Assembly (NCBI RefSeq): GCF_003815715.1
Contig: NZ_CP033922.1
Coordinates: 1,439,001-1,503,000 of the forward strand
Length of the DNA stretch: 64,000 nt
Source: Chryseobacterium sp. G0162
GTDB taxonomy: Bacteria > Bacteroidota > Bacteroidia > Flavobacteriales > Weeksellaceae
Direction of reading: 5' to 3'
Shown here: positions 46,601 through 57,227 of the stretch, piece by piece
How the letters are laid out: every line of letters starts with the position of its first letter
Position numbering within the stretch: the first letter of the stretch is position 1
Position numbers and translations under genes: made by a program
Notes under the pieces: generated by a model
What the model was told of the DNA's origin: nothing
The model's input: the letters and a program-made list of their open reading frames with translations, nothing else
Database searches by the model: none

Positions 46601-47169
46601 AGGCTTATCCCACTTTTAGTGGCCCCGTTTTCCCAGGTGGTGGTGGTAATATGCTGGTACACTTCATTGCCTATATTGGTTTCATACCCAAACTTCACAG
46701 GCTTAGTACTCCAGTCATTCCCCACCTGGATCTGTTGCTGAAGCCTGTTCAAAGGAGAGTTTTCCAATATTTTCTCGGAATAGATCTTTTCTGAGCCATA
46801 AGGAGAATTGCTGGCATTGGATAAAGGATTGGGAATAATCCCCCCATTCAAAGTTCCTGATTGAGGTACGGGAAGATAATCTTTTACCTGTCTTCCGAAC
46901 TGGTCATATTCAATGTGAGTAACCACATCCTTTCCCAAGGGAGAGGCTTTTACATTCACTACCTGTTTAGGTCTTCCCAAACCATCAAAATACTGGACGG
47001 TTTGAGTTTGTTTTGCTCCGGCATCACTTTGGGTTTTCTCTTCCAAATAAGTTCGGGAGTATATATAATTTTCATTGACTACTCCATGCAATCCATCCGG
47101 TAATTGAATTTGTGCTTTTGTAGTTCCCATGATTAACAGAGTAACTACGGGGATTATTATTTTTTTCAT
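43696..47169 (-). CDS. RHS repeat polymorphic toxin with JAMM-like C-terminal tip
   Basis: This 1157-residue protein has a signal peptide ([20 protein letters not shown]). The DUF6443-like N-terminal part has GLGRPKQVV, followed by many RHS/YD repeats and an RHS-associated core ending FIDPDGR at about residue 951. The 206-residue tip is a JAMM/MPN-like metallopeptidase: H1102 and H1104 in SFHTHP, then S1118 and D1121. The gap between the second His and the Ser is longer than in canonical JAMM proteins. It is preceded by a DUF5977 gene and followed by a candidate immunity lipoprotein. Confidence 0.87.
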   Translation of the reverse strand: MKKIIIPVVTLLIMGTTKAQIQLPDGLHGVVNENYIYSRTYLEEKTQSDAGAKQTQTVQYFDGLGRPKQVVNVKASPLGKDVVTHIEYDQFGRQVKDYLPVPQSGTLNGGIIPNPLSNASNSPYGSEKIYSEKILENSPLNRLQQQIQVGNDWSTKPVKFGYETNIGNEVYQHITTTTWENGATKSGISLSPAVLYAPGTLYKNTVTDEDGNPTVEFKNGKGQTLLVRKLMGSTEQADTYYVYNEYDQLAFVIPPNAVQKPISESLLNDLCYQYRYDGRGRLVEKKLPGKGWEYMVYDKADRLIFTQDANMSPTNKWLFTKYDALGRVIITGIVSGSSRAYMQTMIGDAVMTENGSATGFTKNGMQIFYTNTNFPYLETVFSVNYYDTYPGYNFNPSFPSTIQGVETLKETVSPEGKSTKGLPLMSLVKNIEDDNWTKNYTYYDTKGRVIGTHSINHLGGYTQTESKLDFAGLAQTVITRHKRLETDTERVITETFAYDHQNRLLVHKHQVDANPTEILTQNTYNELSQLESKKVGGIAAGSALQQIDYKYNIRGWMTKINDPSNLNGRLFGYEIKYHNPVSSAKSPGKFNGNIAEIDWKNSSEDILKRYNYEYDPLNRLKNGFYSEPNATNPANGNFDEYLTYDLNGNINTLQRKATPISGQTPALVDNLEYKYTGNRLNQVIESAMNDTGYEGGNNIIDYDVNGNMINMKDKNINIISYNYLNLTNQFFISQKILGWNYNTNINHLYRADGVKLRTTKHSAKDGDIGDTTTTDYLDSFQYRYYNNGLMGGPLLLDKTSFAYEEQAYTKTIEGMFPSKPKWQLDFVPTSEGFYSFTENRYIYQYKDHLGNIRVSFAKDSAGVLEVTDTNNYYPFGLNHIGGNKGLIGGYKSYKYNGKELQETGMYDYGARMYMPDLGRWGVVDPLAEKMTRHSPYNYVFDNPIRFIDPDGRAPKTDFTFNIKTGDVKQVGETNNLPDRIVKTDKNGNVAYNKKGEAKVEVDNIAKGILKDGQNFKTSDNIINVGEKGQPTLKQLEDFAVKLSDYVGVELSGAYLSNEDSKDAKINSVYMDDYGGNSYSNSITTINRNDLKRRGLYTNTSFHTHPTLGYSRSASTSASQADRDFRDSWKEYKLVHNFIILTRPETGPGVEKVDYTND
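44441..44490 (-). repeat. 50-bp segment identical to 42879-42928
   Basis: This is the main-gene copy of the shared RHS core segment, starting about 124 bp before the tip boundary near 44316. Confidence 0.85.
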
Positions 47170-47175
47170 CGTATT

Positions 47176-50100
47176 TTAATTTATTGGAAAAGTAAAATCT
47201 AAGTAATATGAAGTATTGTCAGGTACACCTGTTACGCCTAATCCTTCGACTTTTTTCACCAATAATTCTCCATTGGTTCGAATTAGTATATTCCAAAGAA
47301 ATCCATTGCTATATGCACCTGAAACATTCTTTTCAGTCTGAGGTAAGCAGGAACCATTTATTTTTCCAACAATAACTCCACTAGTTGTCCAGGGTTTTCC
47401 AACCCCAGAAGAAAACCCCATTTGAATTCTATAGTTTGTTGTATTTGCTAATGATATACCTCCACCACCAGAAACTAACATACTTACATTACAATTTAAA
47501 GCTGTACATGTTCCATTTAGATTAGCCATATTTTGTCCGTTTGTATTAATTTCATCCTGAGCTTTCTGATCCGCATCAGCCTGGCTCACATAGGAGTAGT
47601 AAGTATTTGCGGGTACCGTATAAATATAACTGCTTCCCACTGCATTGGTACCACAATTATTTCTTGTAAAAGGCTCACTTTTAATCGAATTATAATGTTT
47701 CTTTGGAGCGTAATTATATTTATATTCTTTTATAATTTTATTTTCAGAATCTAATATTTTTTCAAGTCTATTATTGAATGTATCATATTTATAGTATTCT
47801 TTAAATCCAGAAGCAGATGTAATTGTTTTAACTCCAATTAAGGGATCATAAGTATATGTGGTAATTTTAAAGTCTTTAAATTCTGCTTTAGTTCTAAAAT
47901 CATTTAACTTAGATACCAAATCATTTTCTGTCAGGTCATCAATATCCAGATCGGACTTCTTTACAATGTCCAATTGCAGGTAAGAATTACTACTATTAGG
48001 ATCTAAGCCGAAAGCTTGCATTACCTGCGAGTAACTTGCTCCCTCTATTTTTGCAATAATGTGTGTTTTATTATATCCCCAAATAATTGTAGTTGGAATA
48101 TTTTGTTTAGTTGTATACTGTAGTATATTTCCATTATCATACAAATTATAAGTTATTTCCGTTGTGGCAACATTATTTGATACATCATATGATAAAACTG
48201 AAGTAGGGTTCAAGTGCTCATTATTATCATATTTAGTTTCCATTAGTGAGGTTCTTTTGATGATGCCATTATTTGTATTTCTAATAATTTCTGTTTCAAG
48301 AGGAACGCTTAAGATATTAGCCGTAAATAATTTTGTGTTATTTTTTTCAATAGAGTATTTAATATTTTCTATATTAATTTCTCCACCTGGAAATTCAGTT
48401 AACTTAGATTTAATCTGATTATAGGAATTATAGGAAAAATTGTTTTTTGTAACTATTGAATCTACTCCAAAATAATCTATGGTTTCTTTGTTTTGTAATA
48501 TTGTTTCAGTTGAATATATAGGATAATATCCTACAGCTGATTTATAATGCTGCACAAATGAGGGATCACTGCCTGTCCCAAATGAATTTAAAACATACAC
48601 ATAGAACATTGGGTGTATCATAGTAACACCATAGCTAAATGGGGAGTTTTGTACTATATAATTATATTTCTCCTCTTTTAATTTTAAAGAATTACTATTA
48701 AAATAACTATTTCTTAATATACTCCCATTCTCTATTTTATTACCTTTGACCGATGGTAAAAATATAGGTCTGCTATAAGTGGCTATACCAAAGTGAATAT
48801 CTTCATTGTTGGAATATAATGTCTCTGTTTTACCTTTAGTATTTCCTGCTCCGTCTACTTCCTTTTTTATCACTTTAGAATAACCTACATTATTTCCTGA
48901 TGAAAGGCTAAAGGTACTTGATATTGAGCTTGATTGCATAGAAACAAAAGATCCTTGTCTGGTTTTTATTACAGGTCTTCCTGCACAATCACCTATTTCA
49001 AAAAAAGTTTCTCCATTATCTTCTCTTATCATATTAATAGGATTAGGTGTTAACCCATTTTGATATTCAAATGTAGTAGTTTTCAAAAGTTGATTGTTGT
49101 TATCATAATTTCTTTGTTCCTTTAGTCTTAACCCATTCCCCTTATTGTACTTGTATTTATTATAAAGATAGAATAGATTAGAAGCTTCATTAAGCTCATA
49201 AATAAAAATAGATGAACCTTTGGTAGGATATTCTATTTTTTCTAATATCCCACTTTGGGTGTAGTTGATATCAGGATTTTTTTTGTTATTATTTATTTCT
49301 GTAACAGGTATATTAATATTATAATTAAAGTCAGTGGGATTAAGATGGATCGTTTTATTAGTAAATCCTCCATTGGAGTATCCCCAATAATCTACGGCAT
49401 AAGATATTTTAGGGGGTAGTAATGTTTCATTATAATAAAAAGTATATCTCTCATCATTGTTTTTTTGTATAGAATTAAGTTTTAGCCTTTTATTTCGTTC
49501 TGGGTTAAAAGAATTATTAATCAGGTTGGATGCATCCACTGCTTGAGGCAGAAAATAGTCATACTGGAATTTGTATTCACTTACAATTATATCATTATTA
49601 GTTGATAATGTTATTTTGTCTAATTTTTTAGTATTAAAATCAACTCTGTCAGAATAACTAAAAATTAATTTACCATTATCACTTATTATATTTGATGGGA
49701 ATAAATACTTTTGTTGTGAATCACTTCCTGATGAATTTACTACAAAATCATTTAACCCTCCAAATCGATTTGGATTGGGAAGTGGAGCTGGATCATTGAT
49801 ATTATAAAAATCCAAATAACTTGATGAACCCTGTTTGCAATTATTACTAGTATAATTAGTTGTATAATTTAAAAACCAAGTGGTTCCTCCTAAATTTGAG
49901 ACTAATGAAGTATTTATATATTGAAATAATATTTTTTTATTATTTGTATCTATAATTTCACTTATATGAAAATTTCTTCCGACAGTTTTTGAACTATTAA
50001 TAATATCTTCAACATTATTAAACTTATACGTAAAACCTTTAGGGTCTTTAATTGTAAAACCTAAACTTGTTTTTTCAAATTTATACCCTTTTTTATTTAA

Positions 50101-50766
50101 TGCCGTAAATGTTATAGATCCATTATAATTTGCATTATAATTTTCAAAATTCGAAATTAAAAACTCAACTTTTTCTCCCAATAGATTCATAACAAAAATA
50201 TCTGGCTGCATATCTATTGCATCAAAATTAGAAGAAAGACTAGTGTACATACCATTTCTTGGCACATTATTATTAGTCGCAATATAATAGCCATATGTGT
50301 TAAAAGATGGTGAATCATTAAAATTGGTAGGCCCATTGGCTAAAGGAAATGTACTTGCATATGGAAGCGAAGATTTCGCAAAGTCAAGTCTGTAACGTAT
50401 ATTATCACTAAAGTCATCATATCCATATATACTTTGTACTATTGTAGGAAAACCTATATCCCACCCAAGACCTACCTGACCAGCTTCATCCATTACTTTA
50501 ATACCATTACCAGAAATATAATTTAAGTTTATGGGTAAGTTTACATCTCCTGATCTTAAGTTAAAAAGGTTTATGGTTGGATTATTCTTTCCTAAATATT
50601 CATTATTATTTATGTCTCCATACTTTAAAAACATCTGGCTTGAAGGAGCCTTTGGAGGTTCAGGAAAATAATAGTTAGAGTAATTTGCCTGTCCGTATAA
50701 TATACTACTCAAATAAGAAAAAAGGGTGATAAAAGTTATTTTTGTTAGAATTAAATATTTTTTCAT
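47176..50766 (-). CDS. Large secreted DUF5977 protein of the RHS locus
   Basis: This 1196-residue protein has a signal peptide ending LYGQA. The N-terminal region (NLRSGDVNLPINLNYISGNG, GLGWDIG) resembles the start of SpvB/RHS-type shell proteins. The later part has YD-like repeats, for example FKEYYKYDTFNNRLEKILD. A DUF5977-like segment lies near the C-terminus (FTRNNCGTNAVGSSYIYTVP), with a Cys-containing beta tail. It lies 6 nt before the RHS toxin gene and 6 nt after the T9SS-sorted protein gene. It is probably the partner that completes or carries the RHS shell; this is inferred. Confidence 0.8.
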   Translation of the reverse strand: MKKYLILTKITFITLFSYLSSILYGQANYSNYYFPEPPKAPSSQMFLKYGDINNNEYLGKNNPTINLFNLRSGDVNLPINLNYISGNGIKVMDEAGQVGLGWDIGFPTIVQSIYGYDDFSDNIRYRLDFAKSSLPYASTFPLANGPTNFNDSPSFNTYGYYIATNNNVPRNGMYTSLSSNFDAIDMQPDIFVMNLLGEKVEFLISNFENYNANYNGSITFTALNKKGYKFEKTSLGFTIKDPKGFTYKFNNVEDIINSSKTVGRNFHISEIIDTNNKKILFQYINTSLVSNLGGTTWFLNYTTNYTSNNCKQGSSSYLDFYNINDPAPLPNPNRFGGLNDFVVNSSGSDSQQKYLFPSNIISDNGKLIFSYSDRVDFNTKKLDKITLSTNNDIIVSEYKFQYDYFLPQAVDASNLINNSFNPERNKRLKLNSIQKNNDERYTFYYNETLLPPKISYAVDYWGYSNGGFTNKTIHLNPTDFNYNINIPVTEINNNKKNPDINYTQSGILEKIEYPTKGSSIFIYELNEASNLFYLYNKYKYNKGNGLRLKEQRNYDNNNQLLKTTTFEYQNGLTPNPINMIREDNGETFFEIGDCAGRPVIKTRQGSFVSMQSSSISSTFSLSSGNNVGYSKVIKKEVDGAGNTKGKTETLYSNNEDIHFGIATYSRPIFLPSVKGNKIENGSILRNSYFNSNSLKLKEEKYNYIVQNSPFSYGVTMIHPMFYVYVLNSFGTGSDPSFVQHYKSAVGYYPIYSTETILQNKETIDYFGVDSIVTKNNFSYNSYNQIKSKLTEFPGGEINIENIKYSIEKNNTKLFTANILSVPLETEIIRNTNNGIIKRTSLMETKYDNNEHLNPTSVLSYDVSNNVATTEITYNLYDNGNILQYTTKQNIPTTIIWGYNKTHIIAKIEGASYSQVMQAFGLDPNSSNSYLQLDIVKKSDLDIDDLTENDLVSKLNDFRTKAEFKDFKITTYTYDPLIGVKTITSASGFKEYYKYDTFNNRLEKILDSENKIIKEYKYNYAPKKHYNSIKSEPFTRNNCGTNAVGSSYIYTVPANTYYSYVSQADADQKAQDEINTNGQNMANLNGTCTALNCNVSMLVSGGGGISLANTTNYRIQMGFSSGVGKPWTTSGVIVGKINGSCLPQTEKNVSGAYSNGFLWNILIRTNGELLVKKVEGLGVTGVPDNTSYYLDFTFPIN

Positions 50767-50772
50767 ATCTGT

Positions 50773-52314
50773 TTATTTCTTTATAAGCTTTGCATTCGCT
50801 GTTTTATTATTATCAGTTTTTATGGTCACCAGATATGCTCCTTGTATCAAAGCCTGAGTATCAATCTTAGTCACTCTGTTCTTAGTTTTTAAACTCTGAA
50901 GCTGTCTTCCGCTCATATCATACAACATAATATCTGCTTCTTTAAAATCAAAACCGATTTCTACGTAGGCATAGTCTGATACCGGGTTCGGGTAGATCTT
51001 AATATCATATTTGGCAATCAGATCACTCACCTGCTTGTCTCCAAGCTTTACAATCTTCCAGTTTTCTTTCCCTAATTCTTTAGCACTGGTTCCGGCTAAC
51101 ACAATAGAACCATCTCTGTTCAGTTTCAAATCAGAAAGTCTTTCCTCTTTTTGTCTGGATTCTCCTGTTATATGTTTTCTCCATTGTTCATTTCCGTTGC
51201 CATCTAAATATAACATCCAGAAGGTCTCATCATCTTTTTCTATTCTTCCTTCTGCTTGAGTGTAACCTCCAAGTAAAATTCCTTTTGAAGAGTTGTCATC
51301 TGCGGAATGAATCACACTCATTCCCATCAGAATATCACGGTTTTTGAAATTGTATGACTTTTGCCACTGCTCATCGCCTCTTTCATTCAATGCAATCAGC
51401 CATAGATCTGTACCTTCTTCAATGCCTACTGTTTTGTTTCCTGATTGTTCTGATCGGGATTCACCACCAATAACATAACCGCTTGATGTTAAGGCCAAGG
51501 TTCTGATATGGTCATCTCCCTTACCTCCAAAGTTCTTTTCCCATTCTACTTTTCCGTTTTTATCCAGTTTTACCACCCAAAAATCTCCTTCTCCGTAATT
51601 TTCGGTTTTTTTTGTACCTCCGGTGTTACTTCGCGAGTATATTCCAAGTAATGCTCCACCATCTCTCGTTGGAATCATTTTCTCTACTTCGTCTAAGCCT
51701 TTTCCGCCTAATATCAATTGAGAAAGTTCTTTACCGTCTTTGTCGAGTCTGGTTATCCAGACATCTTTGGAACCATAGCCTTTGGAAGAGTTCTGGACAT
51801 TCCCGGCGACAAAAAAGCCTAAGTCTGTCGTTTGAATAACAGATTTAGCTTCCTCATCAGAAGAAGTACCCAATGTTTTCTGCCATAATTCATCACCGAA
51901 TTCATTGATCCGGATGAGCCAGATATCGGAACCACCTTTGGAATCATCTTTCTTATCGAGTCCTTTTCCTGAATAAGAAGTTCCGGCTAAGAGAAATCCA
52001 CCATCCTGAGTGCTTACTGTTGCGGATAAATAATCATGATTTTGCCCTGAGAAATACTTTTCCCAAGCCTGTTCTCCCAGCTGATTCAGCTTCACCAGAT
52101 GGAAATCATAGCCGTTGTTTTGTTTATTGCCTTGTTGGAGTTTATCGCTCTGTATAGAGCTGCCTGTAATAAGATACTGCTGATCGATGGTCGTAGTCAC
52201 CTGACTTAGGAAATCCTGGGTAGTGGATTGGATATCTTTCTGCCAGAGTACTTCCTGAGCAGACATACCCAAAACCGTGCATATAGTACATGCACCGAGA
52301 TAAATTTTTTTCAT
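50773..52314 (-). CDS. T9SS type A sorting-domain protein with beta-propeller-like repeats
   Basis: The start is at MKKIYLGACTICTVLGMSAQ (513 residues, signal peptide), because the longer frame runs through the promoter. About eight repeats of the form DGG..LAG or GYVIGGES, each preceded by W.K..GG, suggest a beta-propeller. The C-terminal 75 or so residues are a T9SS sorting domain (IYPNPVSDYAYVEIGFDF and on to LIKK). It is therefore expected to be exported across the outer membrane by the type IX system. It is the first gene of the toxin operon. Confidence 0.9.
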   Translation of the reverse strand: MKKIYLGACTICTVLGMSAQEVLWQKDIQSTTQDFLSQVTTTIDQQYLITGSSIQSDKLQQGNKQNNGYDFHLVKLNQLGEQAWEKYFSGQNHDYLSATVSTQDGGFLLAGTSYSGKGLDKKDDSKGGSDIWLIRINEFGDELWQKTLGTSSDEEAKSVIQTTDLGFFVAGNVQNSSKGYGSKDVWITRLDKDGKELSQLILGGKGLDEVEKMIPTRDGGALLGIYSRSNTGGTKKTENYGEGDFWVVKLDKNGKVEWEKNFGGKGDDHIRTLALTSSGYVIGGESRSEQSGNKTVGIEEGTDLWLIALNERGDEQWQKSYNFKNRDILMGMSVIHSADDNSSKGILLGGYTQAEGRIEKDDETFWMLYLDGNGNEQWRKHITGESRQKEERLSDLKLNRDGSIVLAGTSAKELGKENWKIVKLGDKQVSDLIAKYDIKIYPNPVSDYAYVEIGFDFKEADIMLYDMSGRQLQSLKTKNRVTKIDTQALIQGAYLVTIKTDNNKTANAKLIKK

Positions 52315-52359
52315 TCCCGTGTTGTTTTTGAGTTTAATGATTAGGTTTTTAAATTCGCA

Positions 52360-52367
52360 CAAATTTA
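52360..52367 (-). promoter_or_regulatory. Promoter of the RHS toxin operon
   Basis: On the minus strand TAAATTTG matches TAnnTTTG, and a TTTG (plus 52385-52388) lies 17 nt upstream as the -33 element. The start codon is about 45 nt downstream of the box. Confidence 0.6.
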
Positions 52368-52514
52368 ACTTTTTTTCGTTAGTACAAATCATATCCATGT
52401 GATTTAACACAAAATATTTGTAATGAATTATGGAATTTCATTACATCTTTATGATCTTATACTATTTTATCCAAAGCTACCACAGCACAACGACAGAACT
52501 TGTCGTAACAAAAA

Positions 52515-52546
52515 CAAAAAAGGGCCAGCTCCGAAGAGCCAACCCT
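52515..52546 (-). terminator. Terminator of the RND efflux operon
   Basis: On the minus strand GGGTTGGCTC pairs with GAGCTGGCCC through wobble pairs, around a TTCG tetraloop with a T-run behind it. Confidence 0.75.
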
Positions 52547-52586
52547 CAAAACATTAACTGTTTATTGATTGAATTATGATGTTTCT

Positions 52587-54034
52587 TTATTTCCAGCCAC
52601 CACCCAAACTTTTATAGATGTCTACTACTGTACTCAGTTGTTTTTGCTTCGCTTCTATCAATTCCATTTTAGCATCTAGAGCTCTCTTTGGTTTAAAAGA
52701 ACTTCAAGGTAATCTGCTCTGGAGTTTCTGAACAACTGGTTGGCAATATCAATAGATTGATCCAACGCTTTTGTTTCCTGAGATTTCAATTGATAATACT
52801 GGTCTATATTTTTAACTTTTGACATCAGATTGGCTACATCCAGATAAGCATTTAAAATGGTTTTATCATATTCATATAATGCCTGAATCTGTTTAGCATC
52901 CGCAGTCTGAAAGTTCGCTTTGATGGCACTTTTATTAATCAGTGGCCCAGCCAGTTCCCCTACAAGGTTGTAAGCAATAGATTCCGGCATTTTCACCAGA
53001 TAAGATGGCTTAAACGCTTCCAGTCCCAACGTTGCAGAAATTTCCAATGATGGATAAAACTCTTTTCTCGCTGCTTCTACATCCAGTTTTGAAGCCTTTA
53101 ATTCCAATTCAGCCTGCTTGATATCAGGACGGTTAGCCAGCAATTGTGAAGGAATGCCTGTATACACCGTTGGCGGAATCGTTGACATGAAGTTTTCCTT
53201 TGTTCTCACAATTGGTTGTGGATATCTTCCCAACAACGCATTGATCTCATTCTCTTTTTCTGTAATCTGCTGACGGATGGTATATTCTGAAGCCTTGGAT
53301 TTTGCTAATTCTGCTTCAAATTTCTTCACTGCCAATTCTGTAGCAGCAGCAGCTTCTTTCTGAATTTTGGAAATTTCCAATGCTCTTTGCTGAAGTTTGA
53401 TATACTGCTGAATAATATCCAATTGATTATCCAGAGCCAATAATTCATAGTAATTATCAGCCACTTCTTCAATAAGATTAGACAATACAAAGTTCTTCCC
53501 TTCTACCGTAGAAAGATAATGTGCCACTGCGGATTCCTTTTCTGTTCTCAGCTTTTTCCAGATATCGATTTCCCAGCTCGCATTGAGACCTGCTTCAAAA
53601 TTTCCTAGCGGATCTGGTATTGGTTTACCGGGTTCCATTTCTGTACTGGCATCTCCAGCTCCTTCACTCGTATAACGGCCAGCTTTTTTCAATCCCGCTC
53701 CTATTCCCGCAGAAACTGTAGGAGTTAATCTTCCTTTTTTAGCTAAAACGCCACTCTTGGCAATTTCAATTTCCTGAAGAGTGATCATCAGCTCCTGATT
53801 GTTCTTTAAAGCTGTTTCAATAAGGCTTACCAGATTCGGATCAGTAAAAAACTGTCTCCAGGGAGTGGTTCCACTGTTGTTATTCGCATCCTGCTGTTCT
53901 TCCTGATTGAAATTTTGAGGAATATTTGTTTTTACCTCATCATTTATGACGGTTGCCATTGGTGCCTTACAACTTGCTAGCACAAGAGATAAGGCAATGG
54001 CTGTTATTATATTTTTAGTCTTCGAATTTTCCAT
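52587..54034 (-). pseudogene. RND efflux outer-membrane factor (OprM/TolC-like), frameshifted near the 3' end
   Basis: A lipoprotein signal (ALSLVLASC) begins a TolC/OprM-type protein with two OEP repeats; the first-ATG choice at 54043 adds three residues. The frame ends early at ADYLEVLLNQREL, with the stop at about 52676. The next frame continues at once as LDAKMELIEAKQKQLSTVV and on to SLGGGWK, ending at 52587-52589, which is the normal family ending. One base appears missing within the AGAGAGCTC around 52680. This is either a real frameshift costing about 35 residues or a sequencing error. It is the third gene of the RND operon. Confidence 0.8.
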
Positions 54035-57000
54035 CGTGTTCATAAGGTTCAGTTTGTTCTGTTAAAGGATTCTTCTCTTCATATTTAGCCAGTTTCGATT
54101 TTTCAGCTATAGTCCCGAAGATGTAGTACAATCCCGGAATAATCATCAATCCGAAAATAGTTCCTATCAGCATCCCTCCTGCTGCTGCCGTTCCAATGGT
54201 ACGGTTACCAACTGCACCCGGTCCTGTAGCGATCACCAACGGAATCAATCCGGCAATGAATGCAAATGAGGTCATCAAAATAGGACGGAAACGAATGGCA
54301 GCTCCTTCAATAGCAGCCTGCATCACAGGAATTCCTTCTTCAGCCTTTTTCTGTACTGCAAATTCTACAATTAACACGGCATTTTTACCTAAGAGCCCGA
54401 TAAGCATTACCATAGCTACCTGAGCATAGATATTATTTTCCAGTCCTAACAATTTCAGACATAGAAACGCTCCAAAAATCCCCACTGGTAATGATAAAAT
54501 TACAGGTAACGGAAGAATAAAACTTTCATACTGAGCAGAAAGGATCAGATAAACGAATCCTAAACACACCAGGAATACAAATACAGCTTCATTTCCACGG
54601 CTTACTTCATCTTTTGAAATCCCAGCCCAGTCGATACCAAAACCTCTCGGAAGTGTTTTATCTGCTACTTCCTGAATAGCCTGAATAGCCTGTCCACTAC
54701 TGTATCCCGGCGCCGGAGTACCACTCACCTGAGCAGAGTTATACATATTATGTCTTGTCATCTCAGATAGACCATATACTTTCTCCAATCTCATAAAGTC
54801 TGAATAAGGCACCATCTGATCTTTGTCATTTTTAACATATAACTTCAATAAATCTGTTGGTAAAGCTCGATATTGAGGTCCTGCCTGAACAATCACTTTA
54901 TAAGGTCTGTCAAAACGAATAAAACTCGTCTCATAGTTGGATCCAATCAAGGTAGATAAGTTATCCATCGCTTTTTCAATCGTCACTCCTTTTTGCTCAG
55001 CAAGGTCATTATCTATCCTAAGCATATATTGAGGAAAACTCGCAGAATAGAAGGTAAATGCAGACCCCAGCTCCGGACGTTTCTTTAACTCCTTTACAAA
55101 ATCATTGCTTACCTGTTCCATTTTATGATAATCGCCGCTTCCTGCCTTATCAAGCAACCGGAGTTCAAAACCTCCTGCTGCACCATATCCCGGAACGGAA
55201 GGTGGTTGGAAAAACTCAATATTGGCTCCCGGTATATTTTTGGCTTTTTCTTCCAGTTTTTCAATAATTTCAGCGGCTGATTCCTTACGTTCATCCCAGC
55301 TCTTAAGATTAATAAGACAGGTTCCGGAATTTGATCCGGTACCTTCTGTTAAGATCTCATATCCTGCCAATGATGAAACCGACTGTACTCCATCAATATC
55401 TTCTGATTCTTTTAAAAGTTCTCTTGCGATCTGATTGGTTCTTTCCAGCGTAGATCCCGGCGGTGTTTGGATAATCGCATAGATCATCCCCTGATCTTCA
55501 GCAGGGATAAATCCGGATGGAATTGAATTACTCAGAAAATAAGTACCTGCACAAAAAGCTAATAAAAGAGGTAATGTGAACATTTTCTTAGTTACCGTCT
55601 TATTTAGCATTTTCTCATACCTTCCAGCACCTTTCGTAAACAGATTATTAAATTTATCAAGGAAAATCGTAATTGGAGTTTTCTTCTTAGCTTTTCCGTG
55701 ATTATTTTTAAGAATTAAAGCACACAATGCTGGTGTCAAAGTCAAGGCTACTACTCCCGATAAAATAATAGAAGACGCCATTGTAATCGAAAACTGGCGA
55801 TAAAACACCCCAACCGGTCCGGACATAAATGCAATCGGAATAAACACCGATGCCATTACCAGAGTAATGGCGATAATTGCTCCACTGATCTCATGCATTG
55901 CTTCCTCCGTAGCTTTTAAAGGAGAAAGGTTCTTCTCTTCCATCTTGGCATGCACCGCTTCAATCACCACAATGGCATCATCAACAACGACCCCAATGGC
56001 CATTACCAAAGCAAACAGTGAGATCATATTCAGAGTAATCCCAAATGCTGACATCACCGCAAAAGTTCCTACCAACGAAACAGGAACAGCTAGTGCAGGA
56101 ATCAATGTGGAACGCCAGTCCCCAAGGAAAAGGAATACCACAATAGCTACCAGTACAAAAGCTTCAAACAAAGTATGGATTACTTTTTCCATAGAAGCAT
56201 CCAGGAATCTGGAAACGTCATAACTGATCTCATAATGCATCCCTTTAGGGAAATTATTTTTCTCAAGGTCTGCCATTAATGTTTTTACATTCTTAATAAC
56301 ATCACTTGCATTAGATCCATAAGACTGTTTTACGGTAATAGCAGCAGAAGGTTTTCCATTCAATGTAGAATAAATATCATACATGGAACTTCCGAATTCA
56401 ATATCAGCAACATCTTTTAATCTTATAGATTCACCATTAGGCTTAGCCTTTAGAATGATATTACCATAGTCTTTTTCATTATTATAACGGCCCGGATATT
56501 TCAATACATATTCAAATGACTGGGAGCGTTTTCCTGAACTCTCCCCGGTTTTCCCCGGAGATGCTTCCAAACTCTGCTCATTCAATGCTTCCATCACTTC
56601 ATCTGCTGAAATATTATACGCAGTAAGTCTATCAGGTTTAAGCCAGATACGCATGGCATATTCACGGGTTCCCAAAATATCAGCGAAACCTACTCCACTT
56701 ACCCTTCTCAATTCAGACATCACATTGATATCGGCATAGTTGAACAGGAATTTCTGATCAGCTTTTGGATCATCACTGTACAGGTTAATGTACATCAGCA
56801 TATTCGGTTCTTCACGGGTAATTTTTACCCCTTCACGAACAACCAGAGGAGGTAATTTGTTAACCACTGAAGATACACGGTTTTGAACGTTTACTGCTGC
56901 AACGTTGGGATCTGTTCCCAGATCAAATACCACCTGAATGGAAGCTTCTCCGTCATTTCCGGCATCCGAGGTCATATATTTCATACCCGGAACCCCGTTT

Positions 57001-57206
57001 AATCCTCTTTCCAATGGGATGACAACAGATTTAATTAATAATTCGTTGTTGGCACCAGGATATTCTGCGGTAATATTTACTTTAGGTGGAGAAATTGAGG
57101 GAAACTGGGTCACCGGAAGTTTTACCAATGACAATATCCCTAAAAATACAATAATCAATGAGATTACAATAGACAGAACAGGTCTGCGGATGAATTTCTT
57201 AAACAT
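54015..57206 (-). CDS. RND efflux inner-membrane transporter (HAE1/AcrB-like)
   Basis: At 1063 residues it is close to AcrB (1049). It has 12 transmembrane helices and two large periplasmic loops. The proton-relay Asp pair in TM4 is D409-D410 (AIGVVVDDAIVVIEAV). The TM10 Lys lies in MLIGLLGKNAVLIVEF. The N-terminus FKKFIRRPVLSIVISLIIVF is typical. It takes up drugs, detergents or dyes from periplasm and inner membrane and passes them to the outer-membrane factor. The adaptor lies 21 nt upstream and the outer-membrane factor overlaps its end. Confidence 0.95.
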   Translation of the reverse strand: MFKKFIRRPVLSIVISLIIVFLGILSLVKLPVTQFPSISPPKVNITAEYPGANNELLIKSVVIPLERGLNGVPGMKYMTSDAGNDGEASIQVVFDLGTDPNVAAVNVQNRVSSVVNKLPPLVVREGVKITREEPNMLMYINLYSDDPKADQKFLFNYADINVMSELRRVSGVGFADILGTREYAMRIWLKPDRLTAYNISADEVMEALNEQSLEASPGKTGESSGKRSQSFEYVLKYPGRYNNEKDYGNIILKAKPNGESIRLKDVADIEFGSSMYDIYSTLNGKPSAAITVKQSYGSNASDVIKNVKTLMADLEKNNFPKGMHYEISYDVSRFLDASMEKVIHTLFEAFVLVAIVVFLFLGDWRSTLIPALAVPVSLVGTFAVMSAFGITLNMISLFALVMAIGVVVDDAIVVIEAVHAKMEEKNLSPLKATEEAMHEISGAIIAITLVMASVFIPIAFMSGPVGVFYRQFSITMASSIILSGVVALTLTPALCALILKNNHGKAKKKTPITIFLDKFNNLFTKGAGRYEKMLNKTVTKKMFTLPLLLAFCAGTYFLSNSIPSGFIPAEDQGMIYAIIQTPPGSTLERTNQIARELLKESEDIDGVQSVSSLAGYEILTEGTGSNSGTCLINLKSWDERKESAAEIIEKLEEKAKNIPGANIEFFQPPSVPGYGAAGGFELRLLDKAGSGDYHKMEQVSNDFVKELKKRPELGSAFTFYSASFPQYMLRIDNDLAEQKGVTIEKAMDNLSTLIGSNYETSFIRFDRPYKVIVQAGPQYRALPTDLLKLYVKNDKDQMVPYSDFMRLEKVYGLSEMTRHNMYNSAQVSGTPAPGYSSGQAIQAIQEVADKTLPRGFGIDWAGISKDEVSRGNEAVFVFLVCLGFVYLILSAQYESFILPLPVILSLPVGIFGAFLCLKLLGLENNIYAQVAMVMLIGLLGKNAVLIVEFAVQKKAEEGIPVMQAAIEGAAIRFRPILMTSFAFIAGLIPLVIATGPGAVGNRTIGTAAAGGMLIGTIFGLMIIPGLYYIFGTIAEKSKLAKYEEKNPLTEQTEPYEHDGKFED

Positions 57207-57227
57207 ACTACTTCATTTTAGAGACCA

